Assembly: GCF_002902985.1 (NCBI RefSeq)
Contig: NZ_CP026167.1
Coordinates: forward strand, 248,001 to 312,000
DNA length: 64,000 nt
Direction: 5' to 3'
Source of the DNA: Leclercia sp. LSNIH1
GTDB taxonomy: Bacteria > Pseudomonadota > Gammaproteobacteria > Enterobacterales > Enterobacteriaceae
Both the position numbers and the translations under genes were made by a program. Positions within the stretch are counted from its first letter, which is position 1, and each line of letters opens with the position of its first letter. Shown here piece by piece: positions 8,350 to 16,877 of the stretch. The notes beneath the pieces are model-generated. The model saw only the letters and a list, made by a program, of their open reading frames with translations. It was not told the origin of the DNA and did no database searches.

Positions 8350-10125
8350 ATGGCTAAATATTCCGAAGAATTAAGAGGCGTTGCCCGCGCACTTTATCTG
8401 CGCCGTGCCACTCCTAAAGAAATTGCTGTTGATTTAAATCTGCCGAATGCGCGGATCATTTACTACTGGGCGGAGAAATACCAATGGGCTGACCTGCTGA
8501 GCCATGAAAGCACCGAGGAAGCGATCGAGCGCCGCTACCAGCTGCTTGCCGGGCGAAACGAGAAGACCGATCTCGAACTTAAAGAAATGGACATGCTGAT
8601 TGCTCACGCCACGAAGCTGCGCGCCCAGAGTAATAAGCACAAAGAGAAGCTGGCAGAAAGCCAGGGTAAACGCCGCGACCAGGGCGGCGGCGATGAGGAC
8701 GACGACCAGCCACGGAAAAAGCGCCAGTACAGAAAGAACGACATTTCGGGGTTGACGCAGGAGGATTTCGACGCGTTTGCAGAAGAAAACCTGTTCGGCT
8801 ATCAGAAGCATTTGCGCCTGAATATCGCCCAGCAAATCCGCAATATCCTGAAAAGCCGCCAGATCGGGGCGACCTGGTATTTCGCCTATGAGGCGTTTGA
8901 AAATGCCGTTATGACGGGCGATCCGCAAATCTTCCTGTCAGCGTCACGCCCGCAGGCCGAGGTGTTCCGCAGCTATATCGTCAACATTGCGCAGCAGTAT
9001 TTTGGCATCACCCTGACAGGCAACCCGATCCGCCTGAGCAACGGCGCAGAGCTGCGCTTCCTCTCCACCAATAAAAACACCGCGCAGTCCTACAGCGGCC
9101 ACCTGTACTGTGATGAATATTTCTGGGTGCCGAACTTTGCGAAGCTGAACGAAGTCGCTTCCGCAATGGCCACCCACGACAAATGGCGCACCACCTACTT
9201 TTCCACGCCATCTGCCAAAACTCACCAGGCGTACCCGTTCTGGACGGGCGAAGAGTGGAAACAGGGCAGCAAGAAACGCGCCCACGTGCCGTTCCCGACG
9301 TTCGACGAACTGCGCGACGGTGGCCGCTCCTGCCCCGATGGTCAGTGGCGCTACGTCATCACGCTGGAAGATGCGATCAACGGCGGGTTTAACCTGGCAA
9401 GCATTGACCGCCTGCGCAACCGGTACAACGAAACCACATTCAGCATGCTGTATATGTGCGTATTCGTTGACAGCAAAGACAGCGTTTTCAGGTTCTCCGA
9501 CCTGGAAGCCTGCGCCGTGGAAACGGACACCTGGCAGGATCACAACCCGGACGCTGCCCGGCCATTTGGTGATCGCCCGGTCTGGGGCGGATTCGACCCG
9601 GCGCGCAGCGGCGACCTGTCGTGTTTCGTCATCGTTGCCCCACCCATTCTGGCACCGGAGAAATACCGCGTGCTGCGGGTGTTCAGCTGGAAAGGCATGA
9701 ACTTCCGCTGGCAGGCCAAGCAGATCGAGAAGCTGTTCCAGCAGTACAACTTCACCTATATCGGCGTGGACGTTACCGGGATAGGCCAGGGGGTTTTTGA
9801 GAATATCCAGCACTTCGCCCTGCGCGTGGCCAAACCGATTCGCTATGACCGCAACACCAAAGACCAGCTGGTACTTAAAGCCTGCGACGTGGTGGAGAGC
9901 AGCCGCATTGAGTGGGACAAAGACCAGAAAGAGATCCCGGCCAGTTTTATGGCCATTCGACGCACCAGTACGCAGAGCGGGAATGCCATGACCTTTGTCG
10001 CAGACCGCACGCAGGAAACCGGACACGCCGAAGCGTTCTGGGCGATCACTCACGCCCTGCATAACGAACCGCTCAACTATGAGAACAAGCCAAAATCCAA
10101 ATGGGGGCTTAAGAAAGCAGCATGA
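8350..10125 (+). CDS. Phage terminase large subunit, ATPase/nuclease (gpP-like)
   Basis: 591 residues. An N-terminal helix-turn-helix-like region (about 1-50) precedes the packaging motor. Residues about 168-175 (KSRQIGAT) are the degenerate Walker A typical of P2 terminases, residues 253-259 (YCDEYFW) the Walker B, and WGGFDPARSGD around residue 410 starts the nuclease fold. It powers DNA packaging with the gpM-like subunit through the portal. It overlaps the portal gene by 4 bp (ATGA). Confidence 0.93.
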   Translation: MAKYSEELRGVARALYLRRATPKEIAVDLNLPNARIIYYWAEKYQWADLLSHESTEEAIERRYQLLAGRNEKTDLELKEMDMLIAHATKLRAQSNKHKEKLAESQGKRRDQGGGDEDDDQPRKKRQYRKNDISGLTQEDFDAFAEENLFGYQKHLRLNIAQQIRNILKSRQIGATWYFAYEAFENAVMTGDPQIFLSASRPQAEVFRSYIVNIAQQYFGITLTGNPIRLSNGAELRFLSTNKNTAQSYSGHLYCDEYFWVPNFAKLNEVASAMATHDKWRTTYFSTPSAKTHQAYPFWTGEEWKQGSKKRAHVPFPTFDELRDGGRSCPDGQWRYVITLEDAINGGFNLASIDRLRNRYNETTFSMLYMCVFVDSKDSVFRFSDLEACAVETDTWQDHNPDAARPFGDRPVWGGFDPARSGDLSCFVIVAPPILAPEKYRVLRVFSWKGMNFRWQAKQIEKLFQQYNFTYIGVDVTGIGQGVFENIQHFALRVAKPIRYDRNTKDQLVLKACDVVESSRIEWDKDQKEIPASFMAIRRTSTQSGNAMTFVADRTQETGHAEAFWAITHALHNEPLNYENKPKSKWGLKKAA

Positions 10126-11153
10126 CCAGAAAGAAAAAATATGCCGGGCAACGCGACAAAAGCACACCGCAGCCCACCAAAAAAATGAGCGTTCTGCGCT
10201 TTGGCAAGCCGGAACCGGTTCTGACTACCGGCACGGACTACAGCGATGTGTGGTACGACAACGAGGCGAACCATTACACACTTCCCATTGACCGCCTGGC
10301 GCTGGCGCAGCTGATTAACCTGAATGGCCAGCACGGCGGCATCATTCATGCGCGCAAGAATCTGGTGATGAGCGACTATCAGGGCGGTGGGCTTAGCCGC
10401 GACGAAATGGAAGCTGCCGTGTTTGATTTCATCACGTTTGGCGACGTGGGCTTTGTGAAAATCCGCAATGGCTGGGGCGAGGTTGAATCCATCGCCCCGA
10501 TGCCCGGCCTGTACACCCGCCGCCGCAAAACAGGGGAATTTGCCGTACTGCAGCAGGGCGAACCGCTGATTTATCAGCCGGATGACGTCATTTTTATGCG
10601 GATGTACGATCCGCAGCAGCACATCTATGGTCTGCCGGACTACATCGGCGGCATCCACTCCGCACTGCTCAACAGCGAAGCGGTTATCTTCCGCCGCCGC
10701 TACTACCATAACGGCGCACACACGGGGGGCATTCTCTACACCCGTGACCCGAGCATGACCGATGAGGTGGAAGAAGAGATTGAACGCCAGCTGCGTGACA
10801 GCAAAGGGATCGGGAACTTCTCAACCATCCTAGTGAACATTCCAGGCGGTGATAAAGAGGGTGTGCAGTTCATCCAGATGGGGGATATTTCAGCTAAGGA
10901 TGAGTTTGCCAGCGTGAAGAACATCAGCGCCCAGGACATTCTCAACGCCCACCGTTTCCCGGCCGGGCTGGCCGGCCAGATCGCGCAGAACGCCGGAGGG
11001 CTGGGCGACCCGGAAAAGGCCGAACTGATTTACAAACGCAGCGAGGTTATCCCGCTGCAACGTCGGTTTATGGAGGCGATCAACAGCGACAAGGAAATCC
11101 CGCTAAATCTGCGGCTTAATTTTGCTAACGGAACGGGAAACGGTGCGGCATGA
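10122..11153 (+). CDS. Phage portal protein (gpQ-like)
   Basis: 343 residues, the normal size for P2-type portals. Family stretches include LAQLINLNGQHGGIIHARKN, PDDVIFMRMYDPQQHIYGLPDY and the arginine-rich FRRRYYHNGAH. It forms the dodecameric ring through which DNA enters the head. It is co-transcribed with the large terminase, and its stop overlaps the first possible start of the Ogr-type gene. Confidence 0.93.
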   Translation: MTRKKKYAGQRDKSTPQPTKKMSVLRFGKPEPVLTTGTDYSDVWYDNEANHYTLPIDRLALAQLINLNGQHGGIIHARKNLVMSDYQGGGLSRDEMEAAVFDFITFGDVGFVKIRNGWGEVESIAPMPGLYTRRRKTGEFAVLQQGEPLIYQPDDVIFMRMYDPQQHIYGLPDYIGGIHSALLNSEAVIFRRRYYHNGAHTGGILYTRDPSMTDEVEEEIERQLRDSKGIGNFSTILVNIPGGDKEGVQFIQMGDISAKDEFASVKNISAQDILNAHRFPAGLAGQIAQNAGGLGDPEKAELIYKRSEVIPLQRRFMEAINSDKEIPLNLRLNFANGTGNGAA

Positions 11154-11470
11154 GGAAAAACAGTTTAAAATCCAGGCATCCGAAATCGTTTGGAGCATGG
11201 AAAGTGCGAGTATTGAAAATTGAATGCCCCGACTGCGGTTCTAAGGCGATAATCAAAAAAACGAACAGAAAGCACAGGGAAATTGCTGATATTTATTGCG
11301 CTTGCGCTGATGTAGAGTGTGGCCACACTTTTGTGATGAACCTGACGTTCTCCCATACGCTCAGCCCAAGCGCAAAATCGGGTGATGCTATGTTACAGCA
11401 GCTAATCAGCAAACTGTCACCACAGCAAAAGCAAATGACACTGGACCTACTGAAAACCGCTTCCAACTGA
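11150..11470 (+). CDS. Ogr/Delta-type zinc-finger late transcription activator
   Basis: The segment KIECPDCGSKAII...IYCACADVECGHTFV gives the CxxC-N-CxxxxC zinc-binding pattern of Ogr/Delta activators. These recruit RNA polymerase to late promoters of P2-like phages. The longest reading is 106 residues and starts inside the portal stop codon (ATGA). A GTG at 11204, just before the zinc finger and preceded by GGAG, gives a length closer to other Ogr proteins. A helical tail follows. An intrinsic terminator lies immediately after the stop. Confidence 0.85.
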   Translation: MRKNSLKSRHPKSFGAWKVRVLKIECPDCGSKAIIKKTNRKHREIADIYCACADVECGHTFVMNLTFSHTLSPSAKSGDAMLQQLISKLSPQQKQMTLDLLKTASN

Positions 11471-11638
11471 GCCCCCGACGAGGGGCTTTTTTATTTCTTT
11501 GCTAATTTCTCCAGCCCATTCACCGATCAACACCAACGCAATTTGCTGTTCCCGACGAGTCACATTCTCAATCAATGCAACCTTCGTTAATAACTCTATA
11601 AATTCGGCACGTGCTGCAACTTCTACTAGCTCCATCAG
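11447..11638 (-). CDS. Small LexA-controlled prophage protein (63 aa)
   Basis: MELVEVAARAEFIELLTKVA... is a short, mostly helical acidic protein without a family I can name. The start has a good ribosome site (AGGGG, 8 nt upstream). A near-perfect LexA box lies 19 bp upstream of the ATG, so the gene should be induced by DNA damage. In phage 186 a LexA-controlled gene (tum) makes an antirepressor that induces the prophage; the location and control suggest an analogous role, but no sequence similarity to Tum is claimed. The 3' end reads through the ogr terminator stem and overlaps the end of ogr on the opposite strand. Confidence 0.6.
   Translation of the reverse strand: MMELVEVAARAEFIELLTKVALIENVTRREQQIALVLIGEWAGEISKEIKKPLVGGSVGSGFQ
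11471..11492 (+). terminator. Rho-independent terminator after the ogr-like gene
   Basis: A GCCCC...GGGGC stem with a short loop is followed by TTTTTTATTT, directly after the Ogr stop codon. The same stem lies inside the 3' end of the convergent small gene on the other strand. Confidence 0.8.
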
Positions 11639-11655
11639 CTTACCCCTGCAGAAAT

Positions 11656-11675
11656 AACTGTATAAACATACAGTA
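11656..11675 (-). promoter_or_regulatory. LexA (SOS) box in the prophage
   Basis: CTGTATAAACATACAG fits CTGT-N8-ACAG exactly, and the flanks (A before, TA after) also match the extended consensus. It lies just upstream of the 63-codon gene on the minus strand. Confidence 0.85.
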
Positions 11676-11753
11676 CACTCTAAAGCATCTTTTGTGAATA
11701 AAATTTTAGGCACGCTGTAAAGTTAAATTTTATTAACCAACGACTTACAATTT

Positions 11754-13796
11754 CTAACCCCAACCTGGCCACAGCTCTTCCTCTGGCTTTCTTCGCTTCT
11801 CTTGCAACCTTCCATGTCGGTAAATCAGTGCTGTAGCGCCAAAAATTAACCCACTACCGCGCAGAAGAATATCCACCTCTTCATCACTTCCAGCAAAACC
11901 ACGCTGATTCAGTTCCAGCTTTAATCGCCTCCGGGTTCCACCCTCCGTACAGTTATTGACAGAACTCCAAGGGGCGGCGCTGCCGCCAGAAAAACCAGCC
12001 TCCGCTGGCGCTTCGGCCAACTTCGCAACCTTCTGCCACTTCATCAGACGTGTGCAAACCTCAGACTCAGGGATCAAAGGCGAATAGATACCCTGAACGC
12101 GCTGCACATCCTCCCCATACTCGTTGCCCTGCTCAGTGATTTCATATGCCAGGCGAACAACCAGATCACGACGGGCAACCAGCGCACCACCCTGCAACTG
12201 GGTATACGCAGCCCAGTCACCCACATCAGCAGCAGCAAGTACGGCATCCATCCGGCTGTCAGTCAGGCGCTGATCTCCCAGGCGGCGCAGTTCACGCCAT
12301 ACAGTCACCGGGGCACCACCAATTTGCTGGAACTGTCGAATACGCCAGCGGGACGCCCACGCAGAAACGGATTTAGCCATATCACGCAGGCTCTCCCCGG
12401 TTTCTTCATCCTGCTCGCCGTCCAGCGCAAAACCGTCGATGTTTTTGCTGATGTATTTGGCGATGTAGCCCGTGGCGCTGCCTTTCTCTGGATCGATAGG
12501 CTCAACGTGAAAACGCGCCTTTAGCGCGTTGAGTGATTGCAGTTCTTCGGAGTCAGCTGCACGGGCGTGATAGCAAAGAATATCGCGCACAGCATCGACG
12601 TCCTGCGGGCGCATGAACAGCAGCATGTGCCAGTGTGGTGTTCCATCGTGGTGAGGCTCTACCACCCGGAAACCAAAAACGTGAATGCCAGCACGGGAGA
12701 TCGCTGCCCGGCATTTAGCCCAGACACCGCATAAATATTTCTGGGTATCCTGCGGATTACAGCCGTTCCACTGACCGACAAAGCCACCCTTGCTGTGTAC
12801 CGCGTGGTAACGGGACGGCGCGGTGATGGTGTAAAACTCCCCAGCAAGCCCCTGCTCGTTGGCGATATCTTCAAAGCCGCGCATCCGCACCATCAGTTCA
12901 CAGCGACGAATGGCCGGATTGGCCACGCTGCTGTAAACCATGTCTACGAGCGAAACACGATCCCCGTCCTCATTGATCAGGTCGAACTTTTTGAAGAACT
13001 CGGTATTACGCTTTTTCTGGTCTATCCATTCGCCCAGGGTTTTGCGTGAAACATACGCACTGGCCGTCTTCTGTACCTGCCCTACGGCAATGGCCAGATG
13101 TTCGCGCTGCAGATCCCGGGCACGCTTAAGGCGCAGATACCACCACTCTGGTGCCATCATTCGAAGGATGCCGGAATAGGCCTGACGCTCCGTCAACTTA
13201 TCCGCTTTGAAGGAACCCCAGTAAGGGGCGGTGAAATTGATGGTCTGTACCAGCTCACCCAGGTGAACGAACGCCCGGCCAACACGCCGCGCAACCTCAG
13301 CATCATCCTTTGTGGCACCGTCGAGCGTTTCGCTAAAGTCGCAGAACGCCTGAGACAACCAGGAAGAAACACGCCCGGCCAGCTTTTTTAGCTCCGGGCG
13401 GTCAAGGGATGGCAGACGTGACAGTGATTTACCGAAGGGGAGATCGAGAGCATCACCGGCCAGTGCGTACCTGGCTGTAACTTTCCGCAGGCGTGGCAAT
13501 ACGTTCTGGCCGATAGTACGGCGCAGAAACGCATTGGCACGGCGACGGCCGTCTTTTCCATTAAAGATTTTTTCGTAGCGGTTGCCAAAATACCCGGCCA
13601 GCCAGTCGGGTATTTCGTGAAGGTATTGTGACCGGAAATCGTAATCATGAGGGTTAACAGCCCACAGGCGACGTTCTGTTATCGTCGCATCCGCTGGCGT
13701 GCCCGGCGCAAAGGTTTCACGCCGCCAGGCATTGACGGCGTGATGTTGACCATTAATATCCAGATCTAGGACTTCACTTAACTGGATGATTGACAT
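11754..13796 (-). CDS. Phage replication initiator endonuclease (gpA-like)
   Basis: 680 residues of the P2 gpA family. The metal-binding HUH motif is seen as PHWHMLLF (His389, His391), and the two catalytic tyrosines as YIAKYISK (Tyr444, Tyr448). The enzyme nicks the origin, attaches to the 5' end and drives rolling-circle replication. In P2 the origin lies inside the gene. It is the last gene of the early operon, which runs leftward from cox. The C-terminal 60 or so residues are low in recognisable motifs. Confidence 0.92.
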   Translation of the reverse strand: MSIIQLSEVLDLDINGQHHAVNAWRRETFAPGTPADATITERRLWAVNPHDYDFRSQYLHEIPDWLAGYFGNRYEKIFNGKDGRRRANAFLRRTIGQNVLPRLRKVTARYALAGDALDLPFGKSLSRLPSLDRPELKKLAGRVSSWLSQAFCDFSETLDGATKDDAEVARRVGRAFVHLGELVQTINFTAPYWGSFKADKLTERQAYSGILRMMAPEWWYLRLKRARDLQREHLAIAVGQVQKTASAYVSRKTLGEWIDQKKRNTEFFKKFDLINEDGDRVSLVDMVYSSVANPAIRRCELMVRMRGFEDIANEQGLAGEFYTITAPSRYHAVHSKGGFVGQWNGCNPQDTQKYLCGVWAKCRAAISRAGIHVFGFRVVEPHHDGTPHWHMLLFMRPQDVDAVRDILCYHARAADSEELQSLNALKARFHVEPIDPEKGSATGYIAKYISKNIDGFALDGEQDEETGESLRDMAKSVSAWASRWRIRQFQQIGGAPVTVWRELRRLGDQRLTDSRMDAVLAAADVGDWAAYTQLQGGALVARRDLVVRLAYEITEQGNEYGEDVQRVQGIYSPLIPESEVCTRLMKWQKVAKLAEAPAEAGFSGGSAAPWSSVNNCTEGGTRRRLKLELNQRGFAGSDEEVDILLRGSGLIFGATALIYRHGRLQEKRRKPEEELWPGWG

Positions 13797-14091
13797 GAAA
13801 TCTCGCTACCTCAATGAAAATGAACGGCCACCCTACGACTTAGTAATAACCAAATGGTTGGCAGAGCAGGAAACAGATGTAAGCTCTATCCCTTACAAAA
13901 TCGCCATGTGGCATGACGAGAGGCTCTATCGGTCATTAACCTGCTCAGGGATGGGTGAATACATAAAAGCTGCTAATTTTCTGGAGTCTCTTGGGCTAAA
14001 GAACCTTCTAGCTCCTGACGCCACATTTCGCGGATACGATGCTGTTTTTGTAACTCTTGAGGACTATAAAAAATCGCGTCCAGCTCGTTAG
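13786..14091 (+). CDS. Hypothetical prophage protein on the opposite strand of the early operon
   Basis: 101 codons (MIDMKSRYLNENERPPYDLVITKWLAEQE...). The composition is protein-like, with regular hydrophobic spacing (GEYIKAANFLESLGLKNL), and no family is recognised. It starts in the same palindromic CATG as gpA, which runs the other way. Its 3' end overlaps another plausible small gene on the minus strand for about 120 bp, so the two compete. The ribosome site is weak. Confidence 0.4.
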   Translation: MIDMKSRYLNENERPPYDLVITKWLAEQETDVSSIPYKIAMWHDERLYRSLTCSGMGEYIKAANFLESLGLKNLLAPDATFRGYDAVFVTLEDYKKSRPAR

Positions 14092-14170
14092 CTGCATTCT
14101 CAATACTGGTCTTGCTGGCGCACTTTAGAACAGCACAAGCAACCAGATATGATTCCTGTGAAATTTTCAT
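13973..14170 (-). CDS. Small hypothetical early protein coupled to dam (65 aa)
   Basis: MKISQESYLVACAVLKCASK... begins in a TAATG overlap with the stop of the dam gene, which argues for translational coupling within the early operon. It is helical and slightly acidic, with no known domain. P2-like phages usually carry one or two small unnamed genes at this spot before gpA. It overlaps an opposite-strand reading of 101 codons. Confidence 0.55.
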   Translation of the reverse strand: MKISQESYLVACAVLKCASKTSIENAANELDAIFYSPQELQKQHRIREMWRQELEGSLAQETPEN

Positions 14171-15027
14171 TAAGCGATTGCCTCTACCACTATGGTTTTA
14201 GGGGATTTAAGAATCAGTTCAGCAGCAACTTTCTGGCTTGTTGCTGCTGCGCCAACACTACGAGGGGCATTAAGGCGGGCAACCTCAAAACCGGCATAGA
14301 GATAATGAACAGTCTCCACATCGCTGTTGGATGCCACGACACTTATACCCTTCCGCGCCAGGCGCCGCAGCCTGCGCGCCAGCCTACCCTGATCCATATG
14401 AGAAAATCCGCCCTCAGTGTAAGCGGTGAAATTTCCCGTCTCTGTCAGGTATGGGGGATCGCAATAGACCACATCGCCATCACGCACCAAATCCAGCGTT
14501 TCGGCATAGTGAGCGGTAATGAAGGTTGCGCGCTTTGCCTTTTCAGCAAACGTCCGGACTTCATTTAACGGAAAATAATTAGTCTTGTATTTGCCGAACG
14601 GCACGTTGAACTGACCGCGGCGATTATAGCGACACAGGCCATTGAAGCAGTGACGGTTCAGGTACATGAAACGCGCTGCGGCTTCCACGCTTTGATCACC
14701 AAAAGCCTTACCAGACATGTTGAACGCGTCCCGAACCGCGTAGTAATAAACAGCGCGGCTCTCTGCCTCACCCAAATAACCAGCAGAGAACAGGATCTCC
14801 AGCTCACGGAGAAATGCGTCAGTTTCGTATGCCATGACCTTATAGAGATTAACTAAATCAGGGTTCACGTCAGCGATCAGATATTCGTCATAGTCCGTAT
14901 TCATCATGACGGCGCAGGAACCGGCGAACGGCTCAACCAGGCGTTTACCTTCTGGCAGATGGGGGAGCAGCTGCGACATGAGGCGCACTTTACTGCCCAC
15001 CCATTTCAGCGGAGTTTTTATTGCCAT
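14170..15027 (-). CDS. Phage DNA adenine methyltransferase (Dam-like)
   Basis: 285 residues from MAIKTPLKWVGSK. It carries the class-alpha N6-adenine methylase set: KWVGSK (8-13), FAGS (34-37, the SAM pocket FxGxG variant) and the catalytic DPPY (190-193). Recognition of GATC is likely by similarity to Dam/T4 Dam-type enzymes but is inferred. It overlaps the DUF2732 gene upstream by 10 bp. Possible roles are avoidance of host restriction or control of phage promoters. Confidence 0.88.
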   Translation of the reverse strand: MAIKTPLKWVGSKVRLMSQLLPHLPEGKRLVEPFAGSCAVMMNTDYDEYLIADVNPDLVNLYKVMAYETDAFLRELEILFSAGYLGEAESRAVYYYAVRDAFNMSGKAFGDQSVEAAARFMYLNRHCFNGLCRYNRRGQFNVPFGKYKTNYFPLNEVRTFAEKAKRATFITAHYAETLDLVRDGDVVYCDPPYLTETGNFTAYTEGGFSHMDQGRLARRLRRLARKGISVVASNSDVETVHYLYAGFEVARLNAPRSVGAAATSQKVAAELILKSPKTIVVEAIA

Positions 15028-15251
15028 GCCGCACCGCCTTTGCTGCAAATGGCCGCAGCCTCTTCACGCAGCAACTCAACAATTTCCGCCGCGCTTAAAC
15101 CTTCGTTGGCTGCATGGGTGGCCAGCTTATCCAGACGTGTAGAACACAGATCAGCAGCTGCGGCTTTACCTTCTTTCGTGGCTTTCGCCAGCATGGAAAG
15201 CAGGTCAGAACTGCTCTTTGCTACGGGTGAATCATTACGTGTCATGTGCAT
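15018..15251 (-). CDS. DUF2732-type small prophage protein
   Basis: 77 residues (MHMTRNDSPVAKSSSDLLSMLAKATKEGKAAAADL...), an alanine-rich helical protein like the DUF2732 family found in early operons of P2-like phages. Function is not known. The second Met (two residues in) is an equally good start. It overlaps the start of dam. Confidence 0.65.
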   Translation of the reverse strand: MHMTRNDSPVAKSSSDLLSMLAKATKEGKAAAADLCSTRLDKLATHAANEGLSAAEIVELLREEAAAICSKGGAAWQ

Positions 15252-15277
15252 ATTGGTTTCCTTAAGGCAAAAGAATC

Positions 15278-15299
15278 CCCGGCCACCGGATGGGTGGCC
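15278..15299. other. Hairpin between early genes
   Basis: GGCCACC and GGGTGGCC form a strong stem with a tiny loop in the 66-bp gap between two early genes. A partial U tract follows on one side only. It may act as an attenuator, a processing site or a weak terminator. Confidence 0.4.
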
Positions 15300-15317
15300 A
15301 AAAATTCAGAGGTTTAT

Positions 15318-15719
15318 TTAGTGGTAAGAAACGGTAACTGGCGCGGCTGAATAGCTCGGCGCGGGAACCTGATGCAGCTCGTAGGTTTTGCGCCACCATT
15401 CCTGGATAAGCGCCTTAACTTCACCAACTCCCAAAGCACCCGCCATGTAAAAAACGGATCGGATACTGGCTAACGCCTCCACCTGGGCATACTGGCTTTC
15501 GGTTTCACGGTAAACACTGCACCAGAACGCGGCATTGATCGCGAGCCAGTGACGCTGGATGGTTAAGTGCTCAGTGTCGTTAAAGAAGAACGGATGTAGT
15601 GCGACACGACCATGTTTAACAACGCTTTTAGACAAAAAAAGTTGGGTGTAATTATGCGGAACTCCCCAGGCATTCAGTTCCTTGTTAAAAATCCCGCTAT
15701 CTACTGAAATTACTGGCAT
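15318..15719 (-). CDS. Hypothetical early prophage protein (133 aa, DUF5347-like)
   Basis: MPVISVDSGIFNKELNAWGV... is a tryptophan- and aromatic-rich protein (RHWLAINAAFWCSVYRETESQY; LIQEWWRKTYELHQ). It resembles the DUF5347 proteins seen in early operons of enterobacterial P2-like prophages. Function is not known. It overlaps the preceding gene by one base (TAATG), a sign of coupled translation. Confidence 0.55.
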   Translation of the reverse strand: MPVISVDSGIFNKELNAWGVPHNYTQLFLSKSVVKHGRVALHPFFFNDTEHLTIQRHWLAINAAFWCSVYRETESQYAQVEALASIRSVFYMAGALGVGEVKALIQEWWRKTYELHQVPAPSYSAAPVTVSYH

Positions 15720-16147
15720 TAGTGATTCCCCTGCTGCTGCATTTTCTGAACGATGTGTGGAGCGATAATCATCTGAACCCCGTTTCCACTGCTGACAGGA
15801 CGGGCTTTTTTGATTGGCCGGCTTGCTGTTCGTGATGAAAAATCGCTGTCACGCAAACTGCCGAAACCCTCAAACGTCATTCGCGCTCTGGAAATACCCT
15901 GGCGCAACTGGATCATTGCCCGATAGTCCAGACGTTCGAACAATTCCCGCCAGCTGCACTTACACAAGTGGGCTTTAAAAACGTCCAAACCGGAAGCGAC
16001 TGCAGCCGCATGTAAAACAACGCCGCGCCATTCCGGGTTCAGTTTGTCCCACCAATCAGCAGCCTCACTGCTGCTACTGAAATATTTGCGGCGGATATTT
16101 CTCAACTGCTCCAGCCCGCGTTTTTGCTGCTCGTTATTAATGGCCAT
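15719..16147 (-). CDS. Hypothetical early prophage protein (142 aa)
   Basis: It starts at MAINNEQQKRGLEQLRNIRRKYF, four codons inside the longest reading. The protein is basic and helical with two cysteines close together (HLCKCSW), then a Ser/Arg-rich tail. No domain is recognised. It is coupled to its neighbours by overlaps at both ends and belongs to the early operon. Confidence 0.6.
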   Translation of the reverse strand: MAINNEQQKRGLEQLRNIRRKYFSSSSEAADWWDKLNPEWRGVVLHAAAVASGLDVFKAHLCKCSWRELFERLDYRAMIQLRQGISRARMTFEGFGSLRDSDFSSRTASRPIKKARPVSSGNGVQMIIAPHIVQKMQQQGNH

Positions 16148-16334
16148 AACGTCCTCCACTCAGACGGTGGCTAAGACGCTGCCACCACGGACGACGAGGC
16201 AAGCGACCATTGAATTTGTACTGGTGTCCAGGGTTCCAGCGCTGACCGTTTGGTAACTCAATCCAGCCAGTAGTCCCGCTGGACAGCTGCATGGCCGGTG
16301 ATTGTTCTTTCAGGTAAGTAACGAAAGCTTTCAT
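16137..16334 (-). CDS. Phage filamentation protein, Fil family (DUF2724)
   Basis: About 65 residues: MKAFVTYLKEQSPAMQLSSG followed by a GWIELPNGQRW core, the hallmark of the Fil/DUF2724 family. In phage 186, Fil makes host cells filament when overproduced, by interfering with division. The second ATG is preferred because GAGGG lies about 6 nt before it. The C-terminus is basic. It overlaps the next early gene by 11 bp. Confidence 0.75.
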   Translation of the reverse strand: MKAFVTYLKEQSPAMQLSSGTTGWIELPNGQRWNPGHQYKFNGRLPRRPWWQRLSHRLSGGRYGH

Positions 16335-16343
16335 AGTCATCCC

Positions 16344-16847
16344 TCACATCAACCCTGTTGCGTTTGTCGTGACGATATCTACGGCAGCAGCAAAGACAGG
16401 GGCAGACTGAAAACGAGCCTCAACGGAATAGACGATCAGGGAGAGGCTGCGAATGGCATCACTGGCGCGATCAAGAATCTGGTTTCGGCGCGCCTGGGTC
16501 ATCTGTTCTGTGGAAACCGCTTCCCCGGCAATTGCGCCCACGCTGGCAGCAGCGGTGAGCGCACAAAATTGCATGTTCCCCATAGTGGCGTTGTTAACCG
16601 GGACGGAGGGCTGACAGTGCAGTTGGCGCAGCATGCCATCAAGAATGCGCGGGTCTTCTGTCGCATCTGTGATGGCAATGAGTTCGATAAGGGTCAACTG
16701 GTGCGGCTGATCCGGGTTCAGCTTGCAACGCAGGGTTGCCGGGCGCATCCCTACCGATTTAGCCAGCTGCTCAAGGTTATGAGACTGAGCGAAAGCCCGG
16801 CAGGCGCTATCAAGGTGATTGTGTATGGATACCTTGTAATCGTACAT
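16344..16847 (-). CDS. CII-type phage regulatory protein
   Basis: 167 residues (MYDYKVSIHNHLDSACRAFAQ...) with a helix-turn-helix-like region at about 20-55 (LEQLAKSVGMRPATLRCKLNPDQPH in part). This is the pattern of CII regulators of phage 186 and relatives. In 186, CII activates repressor transcription to establish lysogeny. It lies between cox and the fil gene, as expected. Confidence 0.78.
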   Translation of the reverse strand: MYDYKVSIHNHLDSACRAFAQSHNLEQLAKSVGMRPATLRCKLNPDQPHQLTLIELIAITDATEDPRILDGMLRQLHCQPSVPVNNATMGNMQFCALTAAASVGAIAGEAVSTEQMTQARRNQILDRASDAIRSLSLIVYSVEARFQSAPVFAAAVDIVTTNATGLM

Positions 16848-16877
16848 GATTCACAAATTCCTAATTGCTAGCCTGGA

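Noticed and set aside
15278..15299. Strong terminator inside the early operon
   Set aside because: The stem is good but the U tract is poor, and the genes on either side are one operon; kept only as a hairpin.
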